The notes beneath the pieces were generated by a model. The model ran no database searches and was not told the origin of the DNA. It saw only the letters and a program-made list of their open reading frames with translations. A stretch of 64,000 nucleotides of DNA from Ignavibacteriaceae bacterium (GTDB taxonomy: Bacteria; Bacteroidota; Ignavibacteria; Ignavibacteriales; Ignavibacteriaceae). This document shows, one piece after another, positions 9,025 to 17,353 of this stretch; the first letter of the stretch is position 1; each line of letters begins with the position of its first letter. The stretch covers positions 248,001-312,000 of the forward strand of contig JALNZG010000003.1 of the NCBI GenBank assembly GCA_023229425.1, given 5' to 3'. The position numbers and the translations under genes were made by a program.

Positions 9025-10464
9025 ATGAAGTTTTTATATTTTTTATTACTAACCTTATTGCCGGTGATTGGTATGAGTCAAGAAATATCTTTTGCAAACA
9101 ACCTTTACAATGTTTACGAGGGTTACCGTGAACCGGCATTGAACTGCCGCAGAATAAATCACGGGAATATTTTGCCTCTGATAAAAAAACTGCGTCACAA
9201 CTCAAAATTTGTCGTGCATAAATTAGGAGAATCGGTTGAAAAAAGGGAATTATTTTTAATAAAATTGGGGACTGGAAAAACAAAAATCTTTCTGTGGTCT
9301 CAGATGCATGGCGATGAAGCAACCGCAACCATGGCTCTATTTGATTTGTTCAACTTCTTTTCGGCTAATGATTTTTTAAATGAGATAAGGGAAAAAATCC
9401 TCCGGGAAACCACACTCTATTTTCTGCCGATGGTTAATCCCGACGGCGCAGAAGTATTTCAACGAAGAAATATATTGGAAATTGATTTAAATAGAGACGC
9501 AAATCGGTTGGTTTCTCCCGAAGCTGATATTTTAATGAATACTTTTGACAGCCTGAATGCTGATTTCGGATTTAATCTTCACGACCAAAACACGAGGTAT
9601 TCAGTTGGGAGAAATTATAAACAAGCGACTATTTCCTTTTTAGCTCCGGCATTCAACAATAAAAAAGAAATGAATGAAAAAAGAGAACGCGCTGTAAAAC
9701 TTATCGGAATGATGGCCGGAGTTTTGCAGCAATTTATTCCAGGGCATATTGCAAAATATTCCGACGATTATGAACCACGAGCTTTTGGAGATACTTTTCA
9801 AAAAAAAGGAACGAGTACAATTTTAATTGAGTCCGGTGGATGGAAAGATGACGACGAAAAACAATTTATCCGCAAAATAAATTTCATTGGCATGCTGACT
9901 GCATTTCTTTCAATTGCAGGTAAAACTTACTTGGAAATTCCGGTAGATAATTACGAGTCGATCCCAATGAACGATAACCATCTTTTTGATCTGCTTTTGA
10001 AAAACATTACTGTTGAAAAGAAAGGTGTAAACTTTCCACTCGATATTGCGATAAACATTAATGAGCAAAAATTGGATTCTGAAAAGAAGTTTAAAACACT
10101 TGGTACAATAGAAGATATCGGAGATCTTTCCGGTTTTCATGGAATTGAGGAAATGGATTGCACGGGTTTAACTTTAATGGATGGAAAAGTTTATCCAAAA
10201 AAGATTGAAACAAATAATGAATTAGCAGCTATCGATTTTCAAAAATTGACAGAAGAGATGATTTTATTTTTACCAATTGAAAAAGAATTAATCAACCCTA
10301 ATAGACAAACTGGTTCGCAAAGGAAGGCTCCCATTTGTTATGTTGAAACAACCGACTTTCATTTTCATTTGAAGATTGGGGAGCGGCCTGCATTTTATCT
10401 TTTTAAAAATGACATCCCAAAATATGTTGTGTTAGATGGCTCTGTTATTCGTCTAAAAAGATAA
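9025..10464 (+). CDS. exported M14-family zinc carboxypeptidase-like protein
   Basis: 479 aa with a signal peptide (MKFLYFLLLTLLPVIGMSQE). Zinc ligands of the M14 fold are visible: HGDE at residues 95-98 and the third ligand in GFNLHDQN (His186). NPDGAEVFQRRN..DLNRD is the substrate-binding block, and LIESGG (about Glu269) is the likely catalytic glutamate. The C-terminal 190 residues form an additional domain I do not recognise. An envelope or extracellular peptidase is inferred; the substrate is unknown. It is divergent from the thioredoxin-like gene with only 58 bases between. Confidence 0.85.
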   Translation: MKFLYFLLLTLLPVIGMSQEISFANNLYNVYEGYREPALNCRRINHGNILPLIKKLRHNSKFVVHKLGESVEKRELFLIKLGTGKTKIFLWSQMHGDEATATMALFDLFNFFSANDFLNEIREKILRETTLYFLPMVNPDGAEVFQRRNILEIDLNRDANRLVSPEADILMNTFDSLNADFGFNLHDQNTRYSVGRNYKQATISFLAPAFNNKKEMNEKRERAVKLIGMMAGVLQQFIPGHIAKYSDDYEPRAFGDTFQKKGTSTILIESGGWKDDDEKQFIRKINFIGMLTAFLSIAGKTYLEIPVDNYESIPMNDNHLFDLLLKNITVEKKGVNFPLDIAININEQKLDSEKKFKTLGTIEDIGDLSGFHGIEEMDCTGLTLMDGKVYPKKIETNNELAAIDFQKLTEEMILFLPIEKELINPNRQTGSQRKAPICYVETTDFHFHLKIGERPAFYLFKNDIPKYVVLDGSVIRLKR

Positions 10465-10579
10465 GCGGTGAATTCTAACCAATAAGAAACTATCCAAAAT
10501 TTTGCATTGCAAAGTTATTTTCTTTTATTTTGAAGTTAAGATTAATATTAATAAACCAAGCGATTTGCCTGATTAAAGA

Positions 10580-11146
10580 ATGAATAAATCCTCCGAGTTT
10601 TACGAAGAGTTTAATAGAGAAGCTATTCCGCATATGGATGCTTTATTAAATTTTGCAATCCGCATGACCGGGAATGAGGATGACGCTAATGACCTGGTGC
10701 AAGAAACTTATCTTAGAGCATTTCGCTTTTTTGATAAATTTGAAAGAGGTACCAATTGTAAGGCATGGCTTTTTAGAATATTAAAAAACACCTTCATCAA
10801 TTCTTACAGAAAACAAAAAAAAGAACCACACAAAGTTGATTACGAAGATGTCGAAAATTTTTATGAGTCCGCAAAACCATCAAATACCGATGACTCCCAT
10901 CTTGAAAGAGAAATTTTCGACAATCTTTTAGATGATGAAGTTTCCGAAGCAATACAAACTCTCCCTGAAGATTTCCGAACCGTTGTTATTCTTTCTGATA
11001 TTGAAGGATTTACTTATGACGAAATTGCGGATTTTATTGATTGTCCGGTAGGAACCGTTCGTTCCCGTTTGCACCGGGCAAGAAAAATGCTTTATTCAAA
11101 ATTGTATAAATACGCGGATGATAAAGGATACATTTCCAAAGAATAA
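10580..11146 (+). CDS. ECF-type RNA polymerase sigma factor
   Basis: 188-aa sigma-70 family protein with only regions 2 and 4, the ECF layout. Region 2 contains DANDLVQETYLRAFRFFDKF and the WLFRILKN block. Region 4 contains LPEDFRTVVILSDIEGFTYDEIA followed by the helix-turn-helix VGTVRSRLHRARK. These factors redirect RNA polymerase to stress or envelope promoters. No anti-sigma factor or other obvious partner follows: the next 230 bases hold no convincing gene. Its control is therefore not evident from the neighbourhood. Confidence 0.92.
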   Translation: MNKSSEFYEEFNREAIPHMDALLNFAIRMTGNEDDANDLVQETYLRAFRFFDKFERGTNCKAWLFRILKNTFINSYRKQKKEPHKVDYEDVENFYESAKPSNTDDSHLEREIFDNLLDDEVSEAIQTLPEDFRTVVILSDIEGFTYDEIADFIDCPVGTVRSRLHRARKMLYSKLYKYADDKGYISKE

Positions 11147-11376
11147 TCTTTCAAGAGGGAGCTGCATAGCAAATTATTCATATTTATTTCTCTTTTTCGG
11201 GAAGAATAAATCTCCACCAAACTTAGAAATGTTAGTTTCTGCACACAAAACAAGACAATGGAATGATTTTTCGTTTTTTTTGAAGTCATATTCACTATTA
11301 GCTAATTTGACGGAATAATATTTTTGCAAATCCTTCGATAAATCAATATATTTAGGCACTTAATAAATAAGATTTT

Positions 11377-11754
11377 ATGGCAAAAGTTAAAAACATCGAA
11401 GCATTTTGCAAATTTTGCAATGCAATTACAAAAATGGAACTTACGGGTGAGAAGTTTTCCTCCGTAGAACACGAAGGAAAAGAATGGGCGAAATGCAAAA
11501 AGTGCAAGCAAATTCTCCTTATTGAAACCGTTTCTATTGTAAGAGATTCCAAACATAAAATCGATTTAATTGTGCTTGAGAATTCAATCGACTATTCTCC
11601 CGATAAAACTTTTAAAGTTGGAGAAACTATTTACCATAAAACTTGGGATGATTTCGGAATTGTAACTTCCAAAACTTCACTTTCTAATGGGAAAGGCTCA
11701 ATAACGGTTGAATTTCAAAAATTAGGATTTAAAAAATTACTTGAAACTCATTAA
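11377..11754 (+). CDS. small zinc-ribbon protein with a CarD/DUF3553-like C-terminal domain
   Basis: 125 aa, no firm family name. Residues 11-43 form a four-Cys zinc ribbon (CKFC at 11-14, CKKC at 40-43). The C-terminal part, KTFKVGETIYHKTWDDFGIVT, resembles the small SH3-like modules of CarD or DUF3553 proteins, which read as a conserved barrier or gap element. A nucleic-acid-binding role is inferred. It lies 27 bases upstream of rpsU on the same strand and probably shares its transcript and terminator. Confidence 0.6.
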   Translation: MAKVKNIEAFCKFCNAITKMELTGEKFSSVEHEGKEWAKCKKCKQILLIETVSIVRDSKHKIDLIVLENSIDYSPDKTFKVGETIYHKTWDDFGIVTSKTSLSNGKGSITVEFQKLGFKKLLETH

Positions 11755-11781
11755 AGCTACCCGGGAATTGAGGTGAAATAA

Positions 11782-11973
11782 TTGGTAGGAATTACAATTT
11801 CAGAAAACGAATCAATTGATAAAGCTCTTAAAAGATTCAAAAAGAAATATGAACGTTCTGGTATTCTAAAAGAATTCAAAAAGCGAACTTTTTTTGTTAA
11901 ACCTTCGGTAAAAAAACGATTGGAAAGAATTAAAGCTACCCGCAGAGCTCAACGAAATGATGAAATGGATTAA
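11782..11973 (+). CDS. rpsU: 30S ribosomal protein S21
   Basis: 63-aa basic protein with the S21 hallmarks ENESIDKALKRFKKKYERSG and a C-terminal RLERIKATRRAQR. It joins the small subunit near the anti-Shine-Dalgarno end of 16S rRNA. The start is TTG at 11782, backed by a strong AGGTGA seven bases upstream; no in-frame ATG fits. That Bacteroidota-type ribosomes often ignore Shine-Dalgarno sequences yet rpsU keeps a strong one is a known trend in that group. A terminator follows immediately. Confidence 0.93.
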   Translation: MVGITISENESIDKALKRFKKKYERSGILKEFKKRTFFVKPSVKKRLERIKATRRAQRNDEMD

Positions 11974-11974
11974 T

Positions 11975-12013
11975 AAAAAAGCCGCCCTGATTAATCGGGG
12001 CGGCTTTTTTTAT
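11975..12013. terminator. bidirectional terminator between rpsU and the LOG-family gene
   Basis: GCCGCCC and GGGCGGC form a 7-bp G+C-rich stem around an A+T-rich loop, with an A run before it and a T run after it. It can therefore stop transcription of rpsU (+) and of the convergent gene at 12025-12840 (-). Confidence 0.9.
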
Positions 12014-12024
12014 AATATTTCTAT

Positions 12025-12840
12025 TCAACCCTTCTTCTTTAAATAATATTTTTCAAAATGCTTTTTCACACAATCCAAAGCTTCTTGAGGTGTATTACAA
12101 AAAGAAAATAAATTTAGGTCCTCTTTCCCTATCATTCCACTTTCTACAAGGGCGTCAAAATTAATTAAGTTTTTCCAATACTTTTCATCATAAACGATGA
12201 TAAGTAAATTCTTTTTAATCTTTCCTGTTTGCACCAGAGTCACCATTTCAAAAAATTCATCCATCGTTCCGAAACCACCCGGGAATACGATAAGAGCTTT
12301 TGCAAGATATGCGAACCAAAATTTCCGCATAAAGAAATAGTGAAATTCAAAACTTAATTGCGGAGTAACATACTTGTTAACAAATTGTTCGAAAGGAATG
12401 GAAATATTAAGACCGACAGAATATCCACCTGCTTGCTTTGCCCCTTTATTTGCAGCTTCCATAATTCCAGGACCGCCGCCGGTGCTAATAATAAAACGGT
12501 TGCTGTCTAATCCAAGATTCATAGACCATGTTGTTATCTTTTTGGAGAGATCGACTGCATCTTCGTAATATTTAGACATATCAACGTGTTGTTGCGCAGT
12601 ACGAAGTTTTTGGACAAAATTAGGAGTGGCTTTTGGGTCTGAGGCTTTAATTTTATTGTATTCTTTTAAAGCATCTTTTTTTGAACGAAGACGCGCTGAA
12701 CCAAAAAAAACAATGGTATCTAAAATGTTGTATTTCTTGAAACGGGCTGCGGGTTCTAAATATTCCGAGAGTATTCTTACAATCCTTCCGTCTGAAGAGT
12801 GAAGAAAATCCGATTTTTCGTAGGCTTTAAATTTTTCCAT
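12025..12840 (-). CDS. TIGR00730/LOG-family Rossmann-fold protein
   Basis: 271 aa. The family is often mislabelled lysine decarboxylase; characterised members are cytokinin riboside 5'-monophosphate phosphoribohydrolases or AMP/pyrimidine nucleosidases. The defining motifs are FGSAR near residue 46, STGGGPGIMEAANKGA and PGGFGTMDEFFE. Length is somewhat longer than the 180-200 aa core because of an N-terminal extension and a basic C-terminus (KKHFEKYYLKKKG). Substrate cannot be assigned here. It is convergent with rpsU and divergent from the PBP4 gene. Confidence 0.85.
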   Translation of the reverse strand: MEKFKAYEKSDFLHSSDGRIVRILSEYLEPAARFKKYNILDTIVFFGSARLRSKKDALKEYNKIKASDPKATPNFVQKLRTAQQHVDMSKYYEDAVDLSKKITTWSMNLGLDSNRFIISTGGGPGIMEAANKGAKQAGGYSVGLNISIPFEQFVNKYVTPQLSFEFHYFFMRKFWFAYLAKALIVFPGGFGTMDEFFEMVTLVQTGKIKKNLLIIVYDEKYWKNLINFDALVESGMIGKEDLNLFSFCNTPQEALDCVKKHFEKYYLKKKG

Positions 12841-12925
12841 AAAAGATTTTGATTAGTGAATAAAATTATGTTTATTATTTTTGATAGTAATATAATCTAT
12901 TTTCATTTTAATTGAATAACGAATT

Positions 12926-14185
12926 TTGAAAAAACTCATTCTAATAATAATAGTAGTAGGTAACTTTCTTTCTGGTTCCGCTCAAACGATAAAAGCAGAG
13001 ATCGAAAGTATCCTAAAGAAAGTTCCTCCTCAATCCCGTTACGGTATTGTCATCTTGAATCCTATGAAAGAAGAGACACTTTATGTGCATAATGCAAATG
13101 TTCCTCTCATCCCGGCTTCAAACACTAAATTATTTACTACTGCAGTTGCAGTTTATTTTTTAGGTCCAGATTATTTAATTTCAACCAAATTTTTTTCCGA
13201 CGCAAATAATGTTGATAAAAGAAAGTTAAATGGGAACCTCTACATAAAAGGTTATGGAAATGGATTATTTAGCGAAACTGACCTTGACAAATTGATCGAT
13301 GATCTTAAACGCAAAGGGATCACGGAAATAACCGGAAATATTGTAGGGGACGATACTTTTTTTGATGATAATTATTCGAGACAAGACTGGATAGAAGATG
13401 AAACAAAAACTGTTTCTTTGCCGCCGGTAAGCGCATTGATCCTTAATAAAAACAAGCATGTGGTTAGAAAAAAAGTCCGTAGAAAAAAATATAAGTTTGT
13501 AACCGAGTTCTTTTCAGATCCGCCGCTGCAAATTGCAGAAATTGTTTTTAATAAATTGAAAGAATCTTCAATATATGTCAATGGAGTTTATAAAAAGGGA
13601 ACTACTCCAAAATCTGCAAAAGAAATTGCCGGTCATTCAATTAAACTAAAAGATTATCTCAGTATTGTGAATAAAAGAAGTGATAATTTTTTAGCTGAAT
13701 GTCTTTTTAAAATAATAGGAGCTGTTTCATCCGGAAAAGAAGGCTCATCTTTTTATGCCGCGCAAACAATTAATAAATTTCTTTATGACAACGATATCCC
13801 TTCCGAGGGGACAAAAATAGTGGATGGTTCCGGTATTTCTAGGAACAACCAGGTTTCCGTTGGAGCAATTGCCGGGTTATTGGAAAAGATCTATTTCGAT
13901 ATCCGGTATTTCGACACATTTTATAACTCACTTAGCACTGCAGGCGAAGACGGGACTCTTAGAAACAGGATGAAAAAATCAGATATCGATGTAAATTTTC
14001 GGGGAAAAACAGGGACACTTAACGGCGCTTCTTCTGTATCCGGTTACCTAAAACTAGATAACGGAGATGACCTCATTATCAGTATGATATTCGAGTTCTC
14101 GAAAAAGAGTAACAATTATTATAGAGAAGTTGAAGACAAAATAATTGAAAAGTTAGCCGGATTCAAAAACGAACCCGGCAAATAA
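12926..14185 (+). CDS. dacB: D-alanyl-D-alanine carboxypeptidase/endopeptidase, PBP4 (S13) type
   Basis: Periplasmic peptidoglycan-trimming enzyme. The 419-aa protein has a signal peptide (TTG start at 12926; MKKLILIIIVVGNFLSGSAQ). The three active-site motifs are PASNTKLFTT (SxxK, Ser65-Lys68), KRSDNFLAE (SxN) and GKTGTLNG (KTG). It is a little shorter than the 477-aa E. coli protein, mostly in the inserted domain between the SxxK and SxN motifs. The 3' end converges with secG with two bases between the stops, and no terminator is visible there. Confidence 0.92.
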   Translation: MKKLILIIIVVGNFLSGSAQTIKAEIESILKKVPPQSRYGIVILNPMKEETLYVHNANVPLIPASNTKLFTTAVAVYFLGPDYLISTKFFSDANNVDKRKLNGNLYIKGYGNGLFSETDLDKLIDDLKRKGITEITGNIVGDDTFFDDNYSRQDWIEDETKTVSLPPVSALILNKNKHVVRKKVRRKKYKFVTEFFSDPPLQIAEIVFNKLKESSIYVNGVYKKGTTPKSAKEIAGHSIKLKDYLSIVNKRSDNFLAECLFKIIGAVSSGKEGSSFYAAQTINKFLYDNDIPSEGTKIVDGSGISRNNQVSVGAIAGLLEKIYFDIRYFDTFYNSLSTAGEDGTLRNRMKKSDIDVNFRGKTGTLNGASSVSGYLKLDNGDDLIISMIFEFSKKSNNYYREVEDKIIEKLAGFKNEPGK

Positions 14186-14187
14186 TT

Positions 14188-14505
14188 TTAGCGCGGTAAA
14201 GCCGGATTAGTTGGAACACCTTGTCTTCCACCCTTTTGAATAACACTATTCGTGTTATCATTTTTAGCTGTTGGCAGAAAGAACAGATTTACAACAATCG
14301 CAAGCACAACAAGCATCCCGGCAAGCCACCAGGTTGATGTACTTAAAAAGTCGGCCGTTCTTCTTGTTCCAAAGACAGAACCAACATTTGCTCCGCCAAA
14401 AGTTCCGGCTAATCCTGAACCTTTGCTTGCTTGCATGAGAATAATTATTATCAATAAAATTGATACGATAACCGAGATTCCTATTAAAACACTATACATA
14501 AACAC
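14188..14505 (-). CDS. secG: preprotein translocase subunit SecG
   Basis: 105-aa SecYEG accessory subunit. Two membrane segments are visible (MYSVLIGISVIVSILLIIII near the start and WWLAGMLVVLAIVVNLFFL) joined by the characteristic cytoplasmic loop LMQASKGSGLAGTFGG..GSVFGTRR. The start may be the ATG at 14505 or two codons on at 14499. A tRNA-Met gene ends 16 bases upstream on the same strand, so secG may be processed from a tRNA-containing transcript. Confidence 0.93.
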   Translation of the reverse strand: MFMYSVLIGISVIVSILLIIIILMQASKGSGLAGTFGGANVGSVFGTRRTADFLSTSTWWLAGMLVVLAIVVNLFFLPTAKNDNTNSVIQKGGRQGVPTNPALPR

Positions 14506-14521
14506 CTTTCATTGTATAAAA

Positions 14522-14598
14522 TGGTAGCGGGAGAGGGATTCGAACCCCCGACACATGGATTATGATTCCATTGCTCTAACCTACTGAGCTACCCCGCC
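14522..14598 (-). tRNA. tRNA-Met (anticodon CAT)
   Basis: On the minus strand the 77 bases from GGCGGGG to CCA fold as a cloverleaf. The acceptor arm is GGCGGGG/TCCCGCT with G-U end pairs, the D arm starts GCTC..GAGC, and the anticodon arm is ATGGA-ATCATAA-TCCAT with anticodon CAT. The T arm carries TTCGAAT, and CCA is encoded. Elongator Met is the best reading; a TilS-modified tRNA-Ile2 has the same anticodon and cannot be fully excluded by eye. Confidence 0.92.
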
Positions 14599-14703
14599 AT
14601 TGTTGTCAAAATGGCTTCCAAATATACTAAACATTACAATTTTAGCAAAAATTATCGTATAATTCTTGAAATCTTTAAACCATTTTTTTGATTGGGATTA
14701 TCC

Positions 14704-15441
14704 ATGGAATTTGATCTTCAAATTATTATTTCTCTACTCACCTTAGTCGTGTTGGAAATTGTTCTTGGTATAGACAACATTGTTTTTATTTCCATTCTAA
14801 CAGGGAAACTACCGGCTTCAATGCAGGAAAAAGCGCGGATCATCGGACTTTCACTTGCTATGATCACGAGAGTATTGCTTCTACTTTCTCTTACACTTTT
14901 GATGAAATTAACTTATCCATTATTTACCGTTTTCGGAAATGAGATTTCCGGGAAAGACCTTATTGTAATTAGTGGAGGAATTTTCCTTTTAACAAAAAGC
15001 ACGCATGAAATCCATGATAAACTTGAAGGAGAAGAAGGGGAAGCAAATTTTAGGATAAAATCTTCTTTTGCCGGTGTGATGATTCAAATTCTTTTACTTG
15101 ATATTGTCTTCTCGCTTGATTCCGTAATAACCGCAATAGGAATGGCAAATCAAATTTGGGTGATGGTAACTGCGGTTGTTGTTGCAGTAATTTTTATGCT
15201 TTTTCTTTCTGGGAAGATCAGCGCTTTCGTAAACAATCACCCAACCGTAAAAATGCTCGCACTAAGTTTTTTACTTTTAATAGGAATTACACTCATTGCA
15301 GAAGGATTTGATCAGCACATCCCAAAAGGATATATCTACTTTTCGATGGCTTTTTCTTTATTTGTTGAGATGCTAAATCTAAGAGCAAAAGGAAGAAAAG
15401 CAGCTCCGGTAAAACTTCGCAATCAACTTATTGGTGAATAG
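14704..15441 (+). CDS. TerC-family integral membrane protein
   Basis: 245 aa from ATG at 14704; a TTG four codons upstream is less likely because family members begin MEF or MEF-like, as here MEFDLQIIISLLT. The signature EIVLGIDNIVFISIL follows, and the second conserved block LLDIVFSLDSVITAIGMA repeats the acidic-in-membrane pattern. About seven membrane helices are apparent. TerC proteins are linked to tellurite resistance and, in characterised cases, to manganese export during protein secretion. The gene stands alone, facing the aldo/keto reductase gene across a perfect palindrome. Confidence 0.9.
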   Translation: MEFDLQIIISLLTLVVLEIVLGIDNIVFISILTGKLPASMQEKARIIGLSLAMITRVLLLLSLTLLMKLTYPLFTVFGNEISGKDLIVISGGIFLLTKSTHEIHDKLEGEEGEANFRIKSSFAGVMIQILLLDIVFSLDSVITAIGMANQIWVMVTAVVVAVIFMLFLSGKISAFVNNHPTVKMLALSFLLLIGITLIAEGFDQHIPKGYIYFSMAFSLFVEMLNLRAKGRKAAPVKLRNQLIGE

Positions 15442-15460
15442 TACCACGGGTTTTCACACT

Positions 15461-15487
15461 GTATCACAGATTAATAATCTGTGATAC
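15461..15487. repeat. perfect 27-base palindrome between convergent genes
   Basis: GTATCACAGATTA is followed by a single A and then its exact reverse complement, so the arms are 13 bp. It lies 20 bases after the terC stop and 23 bases before the aldo/keto reductase stop. There is no T run on either side, so it is not a classic terminator, but an RNA hairpin could protect both 3' ends. Confidence 0.8.
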
Positions 15488-15509
15488 ATGAAATTGGAAA
15501 ACGATTTTT

Positions 15510-16505
15510 CTATCCTTTTTTATAAGCTTCCATCAAGAGTTCCAAATCGCTTGCATAATAGGAATGAAGAAAATCAATATCTTCTGAGGCAAGCGTAGCA
15601 AATATTTTAGCGTTGGCGATGGCTTGCGCTTCTGTGCGGATTCCCGGAATAACTGTTGAAACCGCCGGATGACTTAAAATAAAACTCATCGCAAAATTAA
15701 CCGGTTCAATTCCTTTTTCTGCAGCTAAGGTAAAAACGCGTTGAAGTTTATCGAGTGATAGATTTAGTAACTCCGGATTTAACCTATTGCTTCGATGATC
15801 ATTTTTCGGGAAGACTTTTTCTTTTGGAAATTTTCCGGTCAGCAAGCCAAAATGAAGCGGAACACGTGCAATAATTCCGTAATTATTTTCAATTGCCAAT
15901 GGAAAAACTTCCTTTAACGCAATCTGATTGATAATGCTGAAAGCAATTTGAAATGTATGTCCGATCTGATGTTCAACAAAAAATTTTGCTTCTTTCTCCG
16001 GTTGAAACGTATTGAGTGAAATTCCCCAGAACCGGATTTTTCCTTCCTGCTGAAGTTGTTCCATGGCTTCAACACATTCGCCCTGTTCTAAATGTTCTAT
16101 TCGTGCGCTGTGCAATTGGTAAACGTCAATGGTATCTTTTTTTAATCTCTTTAAACTTTTCTCACATGCCTGCAAAATATGTTGCTTAGAATAATTTGAT
16201 CCTGCCGAACCATCATCCATTAATGTGTTACCAACTTTTGTAGCAAGAATAATATCATTCCAATTCCCGCTAAAAACATTTCCGAGTAATTCTTCGCTGT
16301 GACCGAGTCCGTAAAAATCTGCCGTATCAAAGAAATTCACACCAAGTTCAACGGCTTTTGAAATTGCCTTTTTGGAAGTTTCATCATCAACCTTGCCCCA
16401 GCCAATAGGAACATCCCCCGCCATTAGTGGTCCTCCAATTGCCCATGACCCAAAACCAATTTCAGAAACAAGTAAATTTGTTTTCCCGAGTTTTCTATAC
16501 TGCAT
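15510..16505 (-). CDS. aldo/keto reductase
   Basis: 331-aa cytoplasmic NAD(P)H-dependent oxidoreductase of the AKR superfamily. The catalytic tetrad is visible as Asp and Tyr in FFDTADFYGLGHSEELLG, Lys in ILATKVGN and His in DVYQLHSAR. The barrel continues with IRFWGISLNT and the cofactor-binding TVIPGIRTEAQA near the C-terminus. Closest in style to the YqjG/YajO-like and pyridoxal reductase subgroups; the substrate is not predictable. It is 2 bases downstream of the M48 lipoprotein gene and likely shares its transcript. Confidence 0.9.
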   Translation of the reverse strand: MQYRKLGKTNLLVSEIGFGSWAIGGPLMAGDVPIGWGKVDDETSKKAISKAVELGVNFFDTADFYGLGHSEELLGNVFSGNWNDIILATKVGNTLMDDGSAGSNYSKQHILQACEKSLKRLKKDTIDVYQLHSARIEHLEQGECVEAMEQLQQEGKIRFWGISLNTFQPEKEAKFFVEHQIGHTFQIAFSIINQIALKEVFPLAIENNYGIIARVPLHFGLLTGKFPKEKVFPKNDHRSNRLNPELLNLSLDKLQRVFTLAAEKGIEPVNFAMSFILSHPAVSTVIPGIRTEAQAIANAKIFATLASEDIDFLHSYYASDLELLMEAYKKG

Positions 16506-16507
16506 TC

Positions 16508-17353
16508 TTATTTAGGAAGTTTGTTTTTGATATTTGATGCATATTCATTTTTAAAAAGATTTGCATCACTCGATTTCCAATCTTTAATAACTATGCCCGA
16601 ACTTTGCAAGCGTTGATTGGTAGTTGCAATACGATTGACAGGATCAGGGTGCGAGGAAAGAAAAGTTGCAACTTTATTACTGTTTGAACTGATCAGCCCA
16701 GCATCACGCATTTCTTCAAAAAAGAATTTTACAGATCCGGGATAAAAGCGGGTATCTTTAAGGTATTCAAAAGAATATTTGTCGCTTTCATCTTCATCCG
16801 CTCTGCTGTTTGCCAAAAATGCAAGCCCTACAAAAAGATTTGAAGCAACTTCTGCAATTTTAGAAGGCTGACTTCCGAGAACCATTCCAACTAAAAATTC
16901 AACTCCGTAATATTGTGTCATTCGTTGCGTTGCATGTCTTTTTTCGGCATGCGCAATTTCGTGTCCTAAAATTCCGGCAAGAGCTGCTTCCGAATCAAGA
17001 AATTTTAATAATCCTGTATAGATATAAACGTTTCCACCCGGTAACGCGAAGGCATTTAAAGTGTTATCGTTGGCAATCAATTCTATCTTATAATCATATA
17101 CATTTCTCTTTGCAATTTTGGACGAAGCTAATATTTGTTGAAAAATGCTTTGATTGATATAATTTTTTATTGATGGATCGCCTCTAAAAACCGGGTACTC
17201 ATTTTGATGGTTTAACATTTCTGCAGAGAGATCGTGCCCAAGTTTTACATCCTCGGAATCGGAAAACATATTGAATCCTCCACTGCCGCTGCATGAGCTG
17301 ATAATGACCATCGAAAAAAGTGATAAAAAAATATTAATAATGTTTTTTTTCAT
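16508..17353 (-). CDS. M48-family metalloprotease lipoprotein (BepA/LoiP-like)
   Basis: 281 aa from ATG at 17353, which overlaps the obgE stop (ATGA) and has GGTGGAAG just upstream; the longer open frame would run into obgE. The signal peptide ends in SSC at Cys21, a lipobox. The zinc site is HEIAHAEKRH (131-140) with the third ligand in SRADEDESDKYS. Periplasmic outer-membrane quality control is the known role of related BepA and LoiP. The family tail HPDPVNRI is present. Confidence 0.92.
   Translation of the reverse strand: MKKNIINIFLSLFSMVIISSCSGSGGFNMFSDSEDVKLGHDLSAEMLNHQNEYPVFRGDPSIKNYINQSIFQQILASSKIAKRNVYDYKIELIANDNTLNAFALPGGNVYIYTGLLKFLDSEAALAGILGHEIAHAEKRHATQRMTQYYGVEFLVGMVLGSQPSKIAEVASNLFVGLAFLANSRADEDESDKYSFEYLKDTRFYPGSVKFFFEEMRDAGLISSNSNKVATFLSSHPDPVNRIATTNQRLQSSGIVIKDWKSSDANLFKNEYASNIKNKLPK

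Noticed and set aside
11118..11318. 66-codon frame after the sigma gene, considered as an anti-sigma factor
   Set aside because: It starts inside the sigma gene, has no zinc-binding HxxxCxxC motif or membrane helix, and no RBS.
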